A DNA stretch of 64,000 bases from VAYN01 sp963702075 (lineage in GTDB: Bacteria; Actinomycetota; Thermoleophilia; Solirubrobacterales; 70-9), in assembly GCA_963702075.1 (NCBI GenBank), contig OY969703.1, positions 2,675,615-2,739,614 of the forward strand. The letters are read 5' to 3'. The notes below the pieces were generated by a model. The model was not told where the DNA came from and did not search any database. It worked only from the letters and a program-made list of their open reading frames with translations. Within the stretch, counting starts at the first letter, position 1. Every line of letters begins with the position of its first letter. The position numbers were made by a program, and so were the translations under genes. This document shows, in pieces, positions 47,559-55,713 of the stretch.

Positions 47559-49520
47559 GTGGCCAGCGACGAGCAGACCAGGCTCGGGCAGTTCTTCGAC
47601 CGCCGACCGCGGCTGCTGCGAGCGCTGGCGCTTTCCGCGCTGATCTGGGGAGTCGGCTACCTCACCTGGCGGGTCGGATGGAGCGGCGAAGGCGCCAACC
47701 CGATCGTCTTCGCGATGCTGCTGGCGACGGAGGTCTACGGCCTCTACGCGCTCGGGATCCTCACCTGGTTCTCCTGGTCGCGGCCGCCCTCGCCGCGCCC
47801 TGCCACGACCGCCGGCCGCAAGGTCGACGTCTACGTCTGCACCTATGACGAGGCGGCCGAGGTGGTGATGGCCACCCTCGCCGGCTGCCGCGCCCTGACC
47901 TACCCGCACACGACCTACCTGCTCGATGACGGCCGACGACCGGAGATGCGGGAGATCGCGGAGCTGGCCGGGGCCGAGTACATGACCCGGCCCGACAATT
48001 CGCACGCCAAGGCCGGCAACCTCAACGCGGCGCTGCCGCGGACCGAGGGCGACCTCGTCTTCGTCCTCGACGCCGACCACGTGCCGATGCCCGACGCGCT
48101 CGACGCCCTGGTCGGCTACTTCGACGACGAGCGGATGGCGATCGTGCAGACGCCGCACGACTTCTTCAACCACGACTCGGTCCAGCACTACCGCGTCGGC
48201 CGCCACGAGCAGTCGCTCTTCTACCGCGTCGTCTGCCCCGGCAAGGACCGCCACGGCGCCGCCTACTGGTGCGGCTCGGCGGCGCTGATCAACCGCCACG
48301 CCCTGCTCGAGATCGGCGGCGTCGCCACCGAGACCATCGCCGAGGACTTCCACACGACGATCCGCCTGCTGCGACAAGGCTGGCGCAGCCGCTACCACGA
48401 CGAGGTGCTGGTCCAGGGGCTGGCGCCGCACGACCTCGACGGCTACCTGTTGCAGCGAGACCGCTGGGCCCGCGGCAACCTCGCCGTATTCACCCTGCCG
48501 GAGTCGCCGCTGCGGGCGAAGACGCTGAGCACGAAGCAGCGGCTCTCGTTCCTCGCCAGCCTGCTCGCCTACCTGGCGCCGCCAATGCGGCTGCTGCTGC
48601 TGCTCACCCTCGGGGCGGTGCTCTGGACCGGCGCACTGCCGATGAAGATCAGCGTCGTCGCCCTGGCGGCGCTCTGGCTGCCGTCGGTGGTCCTCAACTT
48701 CAGCGCCGGCGCCGCGCTCGCCCGCGGCTACATGCGGATCCCCGAGAGCGCCCATTACGAGCTGCTGACGATGGAGATCTACACCCGGGCGCTGCGCTGC
48801 GTCTTCCGCCCCGGCAGAACCGCCTTCAAGGTGACGCCGAAGCAGGGACGCGACGGCGGCGGCTTCGACTCGCTGCGCAAGCTTCACCTGGTTCTCTTCT
48901 GCACGGTCCTGCTGGCGACGGGAACGGCGATGCGCCTGCTCGACCTCGCTGGGATCGGACCGCTTCCGGATCTGCCCGGAATCGCCGCCGTGGTGGTGCC
49001 GCTGCTGGGCATCTATGAGCTGAGGCGCCTGCTGGCAACCAGCTCCGCGGTGATGCGCAGGCGCCAGCGCCGCCTCGTCTACCGCTTCGAGGGCGACGCC
49101 GAGGCCCACCTCTACAGCACCGAGGCCCACACCCCCGCCCGCCTCGTCGACGCCTCGGCCGCCGGCGTCGGCCTCGTCGCCGAGGCACCACTGGAGCTCG
49201 GCAGCGATCCCGCCGTCCTCCTGCAACTGGCCGACGCCCGCGGCGCGATGCACGAGGTTGCCGCCAAACTGGAAGTGCGGACCTGCCGCGAAGTCGGCGG
49301 CAAGCACCTGATCGGCGCCACGATCCTCGAGATCGATCCCGACGCCAGGCTGCGCCTGATGGAGTGGTGCTACGTCGTCTGCACCCACGAGCGCCTGCGC
49401 GGCCACCGGCCTGCCGGAGCACTTGCGGAGGAGGAGGCGATCATCGTCTCTCTCGACGACTACCGCGAACCGGGGCCGATCCCGTTGCGACCCTCGATCC
49501 CGGCCCTACGGCAGGCTTAG
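47559..49520 (+). CDS. Cellulose synthase-like glycosyltransferase with C-terminal PilZ domain
   Basis: About 653 residues from GTG 47559; the start is uncertain, since the frame is open further upstream and no ribosome site is clear. Two helices lead to a GT2 domain with YLLDDGRR, DADHVPMPDALD, a TED-equivalent IAEDFHTT and QRDRWARG (QxxRW). Several helices follow, then a PilZ domain with RRRQRR and DASAAGVG for c-di-GMP binding. This is the BcsA layout, so it should extrude a beta-glucan or related polymer when c-di-GMP is high. No bcsB, bcsZ or other partner gene is next to it. Confidence 0.88.
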   Translation: MASDEQTRLGQFFDRRPRLLRALALSALIWGVGYLTWRVGWSGEGANPIVFAMLLATEVYGLYALGILTWFSWSRPPSPRPATTAGRKVDVYVCTYDEAAEVVMATLAGCRALTYPHTTYLLDDGRRPEMREIAELAGAEYMTRPDNSHAKAGNLNAALPRTEGDLVFVLDADHVPMPDALDALVGYFDDERMAIVQTPHDFFNHDSVQHYRVGRHEQSLFYRVVCPGKDRHGAAYWCGSAALINRHALLEIGGVATETIAEDFHTTIRLLRQGWRSRYHDEVLVQGLAPHDLDGYLLQRDRWARGNLAVFTLPESPLRAKTLSTKQRLSFLASLLAYLAPPMRLLLLLTLGAVLWTGALPMKISVVALAALWLPSVVLNFSAGAALARGYMRIPESAHYELLTMEIYTRALRCVFRPGRTAFKVTPKQGRDGGGFDSLRKLHLVLFCTVLLATGTAMRLLDLAGIGPLPDLPGIAAVVVPLLGIYELRRLLATSSAVMRRRQRRLVYRFEGDAEAHLYSTEAHTPARLVDASAAGVGLVAEAPLELGSDPAVLLQLADARGAMHEVAAKLEVRTCREVGGKHLIGATILEIDPDARLRLMEWCYVVCTHERLRGHRPAGALAEEEAIIVSLDDYREPGPIPLRPSIPALRQA

Positions 49521-49573
49521 ATCAGTATTCTTTTCCAACGCAGCGGTTTTTCGATCGATCTGCACTGCGGGAG

Positions 49574-49614
49574 GAGAGGGTCGGCATTATCGGCCAAGAA
49601 ATGCCGACCCTCTC
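49574..49614. terminator. 15-bp perfect hairpin after the glycosyltransferase gene
   Basis: 49574-49588 pairs perfectly with 49600-49614 around an 11-base loop, 53 bases after the stop. No long T-run follows. It is the likely terminator of the glycosyltransferase transcript. Confidence 0.7.
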
Positions 49615-49712
49615 GGGTTGTAACGAAGCTCAACTCAGACACTCCATTACCTTCTTGAGTATATAGAGTTCTCCGCAAGTACTCGCAGGGTACCTTAGAA
49701 ACTATCTGCCGC

Positions 49713-49737
49713 AAAACGCTCGATTAACCTGCGAGCG
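49713..49737 (-). terminator. Terminator of tRNA-Ser(GGA)
   Basis: On the minus strand CGCTCG and CGAGCG (49737-49732 and 49722-49717) pair across a 9-base loop and are followed by TTTT (49716-49713). It starts at the 3' end of the tRNA. The remaining sequence from 49615 to 49712 shows nothing recognisable. Confidence 0.65.
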
Positions 49738-49825
49738 GAGAGGGTGGGATTCGAACCCACGAGGCGGGTTAACCCCGCCCACGCGATTTCCAATCGCGCT
49801 CCTTAAGCCACTCGGACACCTCTCC
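49736..49825 (-). tRNA. tRNA-Ser (anticodon GGA)
   Basis: 90 bases with a long variable arm. Acceptor GGAGAGG pairs with CCTCTCC, the anticodon stem CGCGA/TCGCG encloses TTGGAAA, and the T-arm is GTGGG-TTCGAAT-CCCAC. Anticodon GGA reads UCC and UCU. Discriminator G. It lies 24 bases downstream of tadA on the same strand. Confidence 0.95.
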
Positions 49826-49849
49826 GGATTCCCACAGGGTATCGGCGCT

Positions 49850-50332
49850 TCAGCTGCGACGGGTGGCGAAGAACTCGCGCAGCACCGCGGCGCATTCCTC
49901 TTCCCGCACCCCCCGGATGACCTGGGGACGGTGGTTGAGGGCGGGCTCGGCGAGGACGTCGAGGACGCTGCCGGCAGCGCCTGCCTTTGGATCGGGCGTG
50001 CCGAGGACCACGGTGGGAATGCGGGCGAGGACGATCGCGCCGGCGCACATCGCACAGGGCTCGAGGGTCACGTAAAGGGTCGTGTCCGGCAGCCGCCAGC
50101 CACCGAGCCGCTCGGCGGCGGCACGGATCGCCAGCACCTCGGCGTGGGCGGTCGGGTCCTTGCGCAGCTCGCGCTCGTTTCCCGCCCGCGCCAGGAGCTC
50201 ACCCTCCCGGTAGATCGCGGCGCCGATCGGGACGTCGCCATGGCGCTCGGCCTGCCGCGCCTCCTCGAGTGCGACCTCCATCGCCTGGGCGTGGAAGGCA
50301 ACGTCCGGCGAAGGAAAATTGCCGACATTCAC
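49850..50332 (-). CDS. tadA: tRNA-specific adenosine deaminase
   Basis: 160 residues. The zinc-dependent deaminase motifs HAEVLAI and PCAMCAGAI are intact, with GDVPIGAAI upstream. TadA converts A34 to inosine in tRNA-Arg(ACG). Normal length. It may be co-transcribed with the tRNA-Ser(GGA) gene downstream. Confidence 0.95.
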   Translation of the reverse strand: MNVGNFPSPDVAFHAQAMEVALEEARQAERHGDVPIGAAIYREGELLARAGNERELRKDPTAHAEVLAIRAAAERLGGWRLPDTTLYVTLEPCAMCAGAIVLARIPTVVLGTPDPKAGAAGSVLDVLAEPALNHRPQVIRGVREEECAAVLREFFATRRS

Positions 50333-50427
50333 GATGGGGGAGTATGTCCGCCGACAACTTCTGCGGCAACGCGGTGTTCACAGGGTGCCGGTCGGACGCG
50401 GGGGCGCGGCGGGCGACCTGAATAAAG

Positions 50428-51783
50428 ATGAGACGACTTCTGCGAATTCTCCTACCCCTGACGCTGGCCCTCGCTGCTGTGCCGGCGGCCGCCACCGCGG
50501 GCCCGGTTGCGGTTGCACCGGCCCACGAGTTCGCGCCGCGGCAGCTGCTGGTCAAGTTCGAGGGGCAGCGGCTGGCCCGCGCGGTCCACCTTCCTCGCGG
50601 AACCGCGGTCGGGCAGGCGGCGGCGATCCTGCGGCAGAACCCTCGCGTCGCCTACGCCGAGCCCAACTACATCGCCACCGCCTCGGCTGTCGAAGGCGCC
50701 CCGTTCGATCCCAACGACTCCGGCTCGATTGAAGCGACCGCTGCCACGGCCGGCGAATCCGGCAAATGGTCCTACAAACAGTGGAACTTCCTCGCCCCTG
50801 ACGGTCCCGAAACGGCGGCGCTGCCGATCTCGCCAGGCGGGATCGACGCCCCCACCGCCTGGCGCAACCTGGCCGAAGCCGGCCGGCCCGGCGGCGCGGG
50901 CGTCGTCGTCGCCGTGCTCGATAGCGGCATCGCCTACCGCTCCTACGGGAGCGAATTCCGGCGCAGCCCTGACTTCGGCCCCGGCCAGTTCGTCCCGGGT
51001 TACGACTTCGTCGGCCACGATCGCCTGCCGCTCGACGAAAACGGCCACGGCACGCACGTCGCCGGCACGATTGCCGAGAAGACCGGCAACGGCTTCGGGC
51101 TGACCGGGCTCGCCTACGGAGCGAAGCTGATGCCTGTTCGGGTGCTCGACCGGCAGGGCCGCGGCGACGCCCTGGCAATCGCCCGCGGAATCCGCTTCGC
51201 CGTCGCCCACCGCGCCGACGTGATCAACATGAGCTTCAACTTCCCCTGCGGCAAGCGGGTGCCGGTGGTTGACGAAGCGCTGCATCAGGCATACCTCGCC
51301 GGGGTCGTCACGGTCGCCGCGGGCGGCAACCTGGGCTCCGAGGGCTGCGTCTCGGAGCCGGCGACGGGCCCGCGGGTGATCGGCGTCGGCGGCACCACCG
51401 AGGGCGGCTGCCTCGGCTCCTACTCCCTGGCCGGCAACTCGATTGACCTGGTCGCGCCAGGCGGCGGGTTCCCCCGCGCCGGCTGTCCGTCGGTCTCCTC
51501 GCGCCCGATCTACCAGGTGACGCTGCGCCCGGGCAGCACCAGCGAATTCTCGATTCCGGTCAACTACGTCGGCACCTCAATGGCCGCCGCGCACGTCTCC
51601 GGCGCCGCCGCCCTGGTGCTGGCGAGCAAGGCGATCGACCCCAAGCTCGAGCCCCGCCTGCGCGTCGACCAGGTGACGAAGCGCCTGCGGCAGACCGCCC
51701 GTGACCTCGGCCTGCCCTCATCTCAAGAGGGAGCCGGCCTCTTGGACGTCGGCAGAGCGACCAAGCCGATCCTGCACCCCTAA
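50428..51783 (+). CDS. Secreted subtilisin-like serine protease (S8)
   Basis: 451 residues. Signal peptide at residues 1-25 (LLRILLPLTLALAAVPAAATA). A short inhibitor-like propeptide follows (RQLLVKFEG ... YAEPNY). The catalytic triad lies in VLDSGIA (Asp), NGHGTHVAG (His) and GTSMAAAHVSG (Ser), with the oxyanion Asn in AAGGNLG. It has no C-terminal anchor or domain, so it is probably released. Convergent with the USP gene. Confidence 0.94.
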   Translation: MRRLLRILLPLTLALAAVPAAATAGPVAVAPAHEFAPRQLLVKFEGQRLARAVHLPRGTAVGQAAAILRQNPRVAYAEPNYIATASAVEGAPFDPNDSGSIEATAATAGESGKWSYKQWNFLAPDGPETAALPISPGGIDAPTAWRNLAEAGRPGGAGVVVAVLDSGIAYRSYGSEFRRSPDFGPGQFVPGYDFVGHDRLPLDENGHGTHVAGTIAEKTGNGFGLTGLAYGAKLMPVRVLDRQGRGDALAIARGIRFAVAHRADVINMSFNFPCGKRVPVVDEALHQAYLAGVVTVAAGGNLGSEGCVSEPATGPRVIGVGGTTEGGCLGSYSLAGNSIDLVAPGGGFPRAGCPSVSSRPIYQVTLRPGSTSEFSIPVNYVGTSMAAAHVSGAAALVLASKAIDPKLEPRLRVDQVTKRLRQTARDLGLPSSQEGAGLLDVGRATKPILHP

Positions 51784-51790
51784 CGGAGCG

Positions 51791-52234
51791 TCAGGTGGTT
51801 CTGACGATCATCACGCTGCAGGGAGCGTGATGGGAGACGTTGTTGGGGACGCTGCCGAGCAGGTAACGGCGGGCGCCGGTCATGCCTTTGTTGCCGACCA
51901 CGATCAGGTCGGCCTTCGTCTCTTCGGCGACGTTGAGGATGGCGTCGGCGGGGTCGGCCTCGACCGGGTGCGTTTGAACTTCGACCCCCTGCCCTTTCGC
52001 GTCCGCGGCGGCGGCGTCAAGGACCAGGTTGACGTCCTCTCGCGGTCCGATCTCGTATTGGACGTCGGCGGGAGCTTCGGCCTGCTCGGCCTGCACCCGC
52101 CGCCCGGAGGCCGGCTGGTAGGCGCTGACGAGGCTGAGCGTGGCGCCGGTCATCTTCGCCAGCTCGAGCGCCTGGCGCACCGCCTCGGCGGCAGTCTCCG
52201 AGCCATCGGTCCCCACCACGATGCGTTTGAACAC
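51791..52234 (-). CDS. Universal stress protein
   Basis: 147 residues, single Usp domain. The ATP-binding pattern G-x2-G-x9-G-S is complete in GNKGMTGARRYLLGSV. It starts FKRIVVGTDGSETAAEAV. The 3' end of the gene contains a perfect 9-bp hairpin (51809-51832) and the stop codon sits in a 6-bp hairpin (51789-51806), which may act as terminators for the convergent protease gene. Confidence 0.94.
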   Translation of the reverse strand: MFKRIVVGTDGSETAAEAVRQALELAKMTGATLSLVSAYQPASGRRVQAEQAEAPADVQYEIGPREDVNLVLDAAAADAKGQGVEVQTHPVEADPADAILNVAEETKADLIVVGNKGMTGARRYLLGSVPNNVSHHAPCSVMIVRTT

Positions 52235-52267
52235 GCCGCCTCCTTCGGTCGCTGGACGCGCCCGATA

Positions 52268-52432
52268 CTAACGCTGCCCCGACGACGCGTCTTGTTCCTT
52301 GGCAGGCAAGCCGCGGAAGCCGTCACCGAGGATTTCCGTCGGCGTGTCGACGAGACGGATGATGCCGATCGCCATCGCCGCGAGCAGGCAGGCGACGAGG
52401 ATCGCGATCGAGGCTCTCCATGCGAGGGGCAC
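52268..52432 (-). CDS. Small single-pass membrane protein, 54 aa
   Basis: A GTG-started frame beginning MPLAWRASIAILVACLLAAM, with one clear membrane helix (about residues 8-28) and a polar tail ending KEQDASSGQR. AGGGT lies 8 bases upstream. It fills the space between the USP gene and the MBL gene, on the minus strand upstream of USP. No family is recognised. Support is the hydrophobic profile and ribosome site only. Confidence 0.5.
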   Translation of the reverse strand: MPLAWRASIAILVACLLAAMAIGIIRLVDTPTEILGDGFRGLPAKEQDASSGQR

Positions 52433-52484
52433 GGGCGGGACCCTAGAGCGCTGCGGCGAACGGCGCCCGCGTTAAGGTGGCGCC

Positions 52485-53201
52485 ATGGCATTGGAGAAAG
52501 TCGCGGACGGAGTCTGGTTGCTGCGCGGGGATTTCCGCGGGGCGATGAACGTCTACTTCCTCGAGGACGGCGACGGAGTCGTCCAGTTCGACGCCGGGAC
52601 GAAGTCGATGCGCAAGAAGGCGCAGGCCGCGGCGGCGGAGCTGGGCGGCCTCAAACGAGTGGTCCTGGGCCACGCCCACGCCGACCACCGCGGCACCGCG
52701 CCGTACATGGACGTGCCGGTCCTCTGTCACCCCGACGAAGTCGCCGATGCCGAAAGCGACGCCGCGATCGCTCCCTACATGGATCTCTCGCAGCTGCCGG
52801 TCGCCTGGGTGCGCCGGCTCTACCCCTTCCTGCTGAAGCGCTGGGACGGCGGCGCCGTGAAGATCGCCGACACGGTGATCGAAGGCGACGAGGTCGCCGG
52901 CTTCAAGGTCCTGCACTTCCCGGGGCACGCCCCGGGGCTGATCGGCCTCTGGCGCGAGAGCGACCGGGTTGCGCTGGTCTCAGACGTCGTCTACCTGGTC
53001 GACTCGACGCGGCTGAAACCGTTGCCGCACGGCGAGGCGAGTGTGCCGCACCCCGCCTGGGCCTGGGACCACGCCAAGGCGAAGGAGTCGGTGCGCAAGC
53101 TGGCGGCGCTGGAACCGAAGGTCGTTGCCCCCGGTCACGAGCAGCCGCTGCGGGGCGAGAACCTGCGCGAGACGCTCGAACGAGCCGCCGAGAAGTACTG
53201 A
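52485..53201 (+). CDS. Metallo-beta-lactamase-fold hydrolase
   Basis: 238 residues. The metal motif HAHADHRG fits HxHxDH; further ligands lie in HFPGHAPG and the final PGHEQPL. It resembles glyoxalase II-like and lactonase-like MBL proteins rather than true beta-lactamases. Substrate unknown. The large membrane protein gene follows 31 bases later. Confidence 0.92.
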   Translation: MALEKVADGVWLLRGDFRGAMNVYFLEDGDGVVQFDAGTKSMRKKAQAAAAELGGLKRVVLGHAHADHRGTAPYMDVPVLCHPDEVADAESDAAIAPYMDLSQLPVAWVRRLYPFLLKRWDGGAVKIADTVIEGDEVAGFKVLHFPGHAPGLIGLWRESDRVALVSDVVYLVDSTRLKPLPHGEASVPHPAWAWDHAKAKESVRKLAALEPKVVAPGHEQPLRGENLRETLERAAEKY

Positions 53202-53232
53202 AAAGCGCCCGCTGCCTTAAGTTCCACGCCTG

Positions 53233-55713
53233 ATGATCGGGACCTACGCCTCGGCGGCGCTGATCTGCGCCGTCTCGCTGCTGGTCGGCCGGGCCATCCT
53301 CTCCCTGGCGGGACGGGACGAATGGACGTGGCTGGAGCCGGCAGTCGGCTTCGGCGCGGTGCTGACGGCGACCGGCCTGGTGGCGCGAGCGCCCGGCCAC
53401 GGAACCTCCTCGACGCTGGCCCTGGCGCTGCTGATCCTCGTCGCGGCGGCGGTCCTCTGGCGCGGCGTTCGTCCTTTATCGGGAGATAGCCGAGAAAGGA
53501 CGAACGCCGGGACTAGTCCTTGGCGGGAAGGGCTGCCGGTGGCGCTCGTCGTCCTCTTGGCGCTCTCGATCCCGTTCGCGGTCAGCGGCCGCTGGGGGCT
53601 GCTTGGGGTCGGCTTCAACAACGACCTCGGCCTACACCTGGCCTGGGCCGAGTGGCTGCGCAGCGGCTTCGGCCCCGCTCCGGACCCCGGCTATCCGCTC
53701 GGACCCCATGGCCTCGCGGTGGCGACCGCGGTGGTGCCGGGGATCAACCTCGCCCAGGCCTTCCTAGGCGAGATCATCGCGATCGGTGTGATGACCGGCC
53801 TGACGGCCCTGGGGGCCCTGCGCGGCATGAGCCCTCTTCGGCGCACCGTCGCCGCCTCGCTCGTGGCCCTCCCCTACCTGGCAGCCTCCTACTTCGCCCA
53901 AGCAGCCTTCAAGGAGCTAGCCGAGGCCCTCCTGGTCCTCGCCTTCGCCATCTGGCTAACCACCCTTGATGCCGCACGCACGCGACCGGCTGAGGCGAGG
54001 AGGGAGGGTCCTCCAGACACTCAACCGCGAGCGCGGCGAGCGGTGTCTGGAGGACCCTCCCTCCTCGCCTACCTTCCACCCCTGGCCCTAGCCGGAGGCA
54101 TCTTCTTCTCCTACAGCTTCGCCGGCATCGCCTGGCCGGTAGTGACGCTGATCCTCTGGAGCCTGACCCTCCCGCAGGTGCGGGCATCGCTGCGCCCGCG
54201 CGCACTACTGCGCTTCCTCCTGCGACCGCTGACCCTCGTCGCCCTGGCCGCTCTGCTCGGAATCGCGGTGCTGGTCACCGTCGGCCCCTTCGGCTTCGCC
54301 AGCAGCTTCAACAAAGTCGCCGGCAGCAACACCTACGGCCCCGTCTCCCCGATCGAGGCCCTAGGCATCTGGCCAGCGGCCAACTACCGCCTAGACGCCG
54401 CCGGAGGCGCCCAGCTCCCGTGGCTAGCAGGAGCGATCGCGGTCCTAGCCCTCCTGGTCGGCGTCGCCTGGTGGATAAACCGCCGTCAACCGACCATCCC
54501 GATCGCCCTAGGCGCCGGAGCCTTCCTATACCTCGCGTCCCTCCCCACCAGCGGCGACTACTCCCAAGCCAAGGCCCTAATCATCATCGCCCCCCTGGCA
54601 ATGCTCGTAGCCATCCGTCCCCTCCTCGAAGAGTTCCCGCGCTTCCGGGGACGGGGAGGGGGTCTCTCCGGACCCTCCCCGCTGTTGTCCGGCGAGACCC
54701 CCTCCCCGTCCCCCCCAACGCTCCAAATCGCCTGGGCGGCGCTGGCAACCGTGTTCATCGCCGGTGCGGTCTACTCCAGCTTCCTAGCTCTGCGAGATGC
54801 CCCGATAGGCCCACCGGGCCACGGCGCCGAGCTGCAAGCGTTCCTGCCGATCGTCCACGGCCAGCCGGTGCTGTACGCCGGCCAGGACCGCTACGCCGCC
54901 TACGAGCTGCTCGGCGCCGATACTCACGTGCCGCTGGTCGAGTTCCCCGACCCCGCGGTCTCGCCGAACCCGGAAAAGCCGTTCGACACCGGCGACGCCT
55001 ACAGCCCGATCGACTTCGACTCCTTCTCCCGCGGAACCCTCGACCGCTTCCCCTACGTGATCACCAGCCGCGCCGCCTGGAACAGCCAGGCGCCGCCCAA
55101 CTTCAAGCGCGTCGCCGCCACCCCCTCCTACGTGCTCTGGAAGCAGACCGGCCCGACGCCGGAAAACCGCCACGTCCTGCTGGAGGGCACCGAGGCCGGC
55201 GCCTTCGCCGGCTGTGCGGCGCCGGAGATCCGCGTCCTCCTCGGCGGCAAAGGACGGGCCGGACTCTTCCCCGACGCGGTAATCGGCCAGAAAGGGAGCT
55301 GGGACGAGGGAAGCATCCTCGGCACCAGCGCGGAAACCTCGCAGTCGCTGAACCTGCCGGCAGGCAACTGGAACCTCTCGATCCAGTACTTCTCCCCCTT
55401 CGACCTGACGCTCGCGGCACCCGGCTTCAACGAAACGCTGAAGGCCGCCCTCGACGGCCAGCGGCCGAACACGATCAGCCTCGGCAACAGCGGCCAGTTC
55501 TGGCCCGCCGGCCGCTACGAGAGCAGCGGCGGCAAGACTCGCTTCACGCTCTCGACCGCCGACGCCAGCACTCTGCAGAGCCTCAGCGGCTATGACGGCA
55601 AGGCGTACGTCGGCGAGCTGATCGCCGTCCCGGCCGAACCCCACCGCACCGTGCCGCTGTCGCAGGCCTGCGACAGGTGGATCGACTGGTACGAAGCCGA
55701 AGAAGCGCCGTAG
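53233..55713 (+). CDS. Large polytopic membrane protein, GT-C/glycosyltransferase-like
   Basis: 826 residues. The first 530 hold about 13 helices; the C-terminal 300 are extracytoplasmic and beta-rich (for example LNLPAGNWNLSIQYFSPFDL). An early loop FNNDLGLHLAWAEWLRSGF has the acidic character of GT-C enzymes, so glycan assembly at the cell surface is the best guess. Three interhelical linkers are encoded by perfect inverted repeats: 53463-53509, 53993-54070 and 54647-54713. The stop is adjacent to that of the convergent desaturase (TAGCTA). Confidence 0.72.
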   Translation: MIGTYASAALICAVSLLVGRAILSLAGRDEWTWLEPAVGFGAVLTATGLVARAPGHGTSSTLALALLILVAAAVLWRGVRPLSGDSRERTNAGTSPWREGLPVALVVLLALSIPFAVSGRWGLLGVGFNNDLGLHLAWAEWLRSGFGPAPDPGYPLGPHGLAVATAVVPGINLAQAFLGEIIAIGVMTGLTALGALRGMSPLRRTVAASLVALPYLAASYFAQAAFKELAEALLVLAFAIWLTTLDAARTRPAEARREGPPDTQPRARRAVSGGPSLLAYLPPLALAGGIFFSYSFAGIAWPVVTLILWSLTLPQVRASLRPRALLRFLLRPLTLVALAALLGIAVLVTVGPFGFASSFNKVAGSNTYGPVSPIEALGIWPAANYRLDAAGGAQLPWLAGAIAVLALLVGVAWWINRRQPTIPIALGAGAFLYLASLPTSGDYSQAKALIIIAPLAMLVAIRPLLEEFPRFRGRGGGLSGPSPLLSGETPSPSPPTLQIAWAALATVFIAGAVYSSFLALRDAPIGPPGHGAELQAFLPIVHGQPVLYAGQDRYAAYELLGADTHVPLVEFPDPAVSPNPEKPFDTGDAYSPIDFDSFSRGTLDRFPYVITSRAAWNSQAPPNFKRVAATPSYVLWKQTGPTPENRHVLLEGTEAGAFAGCAAPEIRVLLGGKGRAGLFPDAVIGQKGSWDEGSILGTSAETSQSLNLPAGNWNLSIQYFSPFDLTLAAPGFNETLKAALDGQRPNTISLGNSGQFWPAGRYESSGGKTRFTLSTADASTLQSLSGYDGKAYVGELIAVPAEPHRTVPLSQACDRWIDWYEAEEAP
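53463..53509. repeat. In-frame inverted repeat, 15-bp arms
   Basis: Arms 53463-53477 and 53495-53509 are perfect inverted copies around a 17-base centre. It encodes the linker VRPLSGDSRERTNAG between two membrane segments of the 826-residue protein. Confidence 0.8.
53993..54070. repeat. In-frame inverted repeat, 28-bp perfect arms
   Basis: Arms 53993-54020 and 54043-54070 are identical inverted copies with no mismatch, the longest such stem in the window. The 22-base centre has a CCGC/GCGG mini-stem. ACACTCAACCGCG at 54017-54029 matches 12 of 13 bases at 43747-43759. It encodes residues about 254-279 in a cytoplasmic loop. Confidence 0.9.
54647..54713. repeat. In-frame palindromic element with 20-bp arms, loop family 1
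   Basis: Arms 54647-54666 and 54694-54713 are perfect inverted copies. The 27-base centre carries CCGGACCCTCCCCGCTGT (54668-54685), 17 of 18 identical to the centre of the element at 13411-13476, with an inner CCGGA/TCCGG stem. The arms of the two elements are unrelated. Confidence 0.9.

Noticed and set aside
52290..52298. TTGTTCCTT recurring at 19951, 41231 (variant) and 52290
   Set aside because: The third copy lies in a small coding frame and has no surrounding stem; likely chance.
53993..54070. Inverted repeats as ends of an insertion sequence or MITE with target duplication
   Set aside because: The arms enclose only 17-50 bases, have no common terminal sequence, and I found no target-site duplication, so a classical IS or MITE is not supported.
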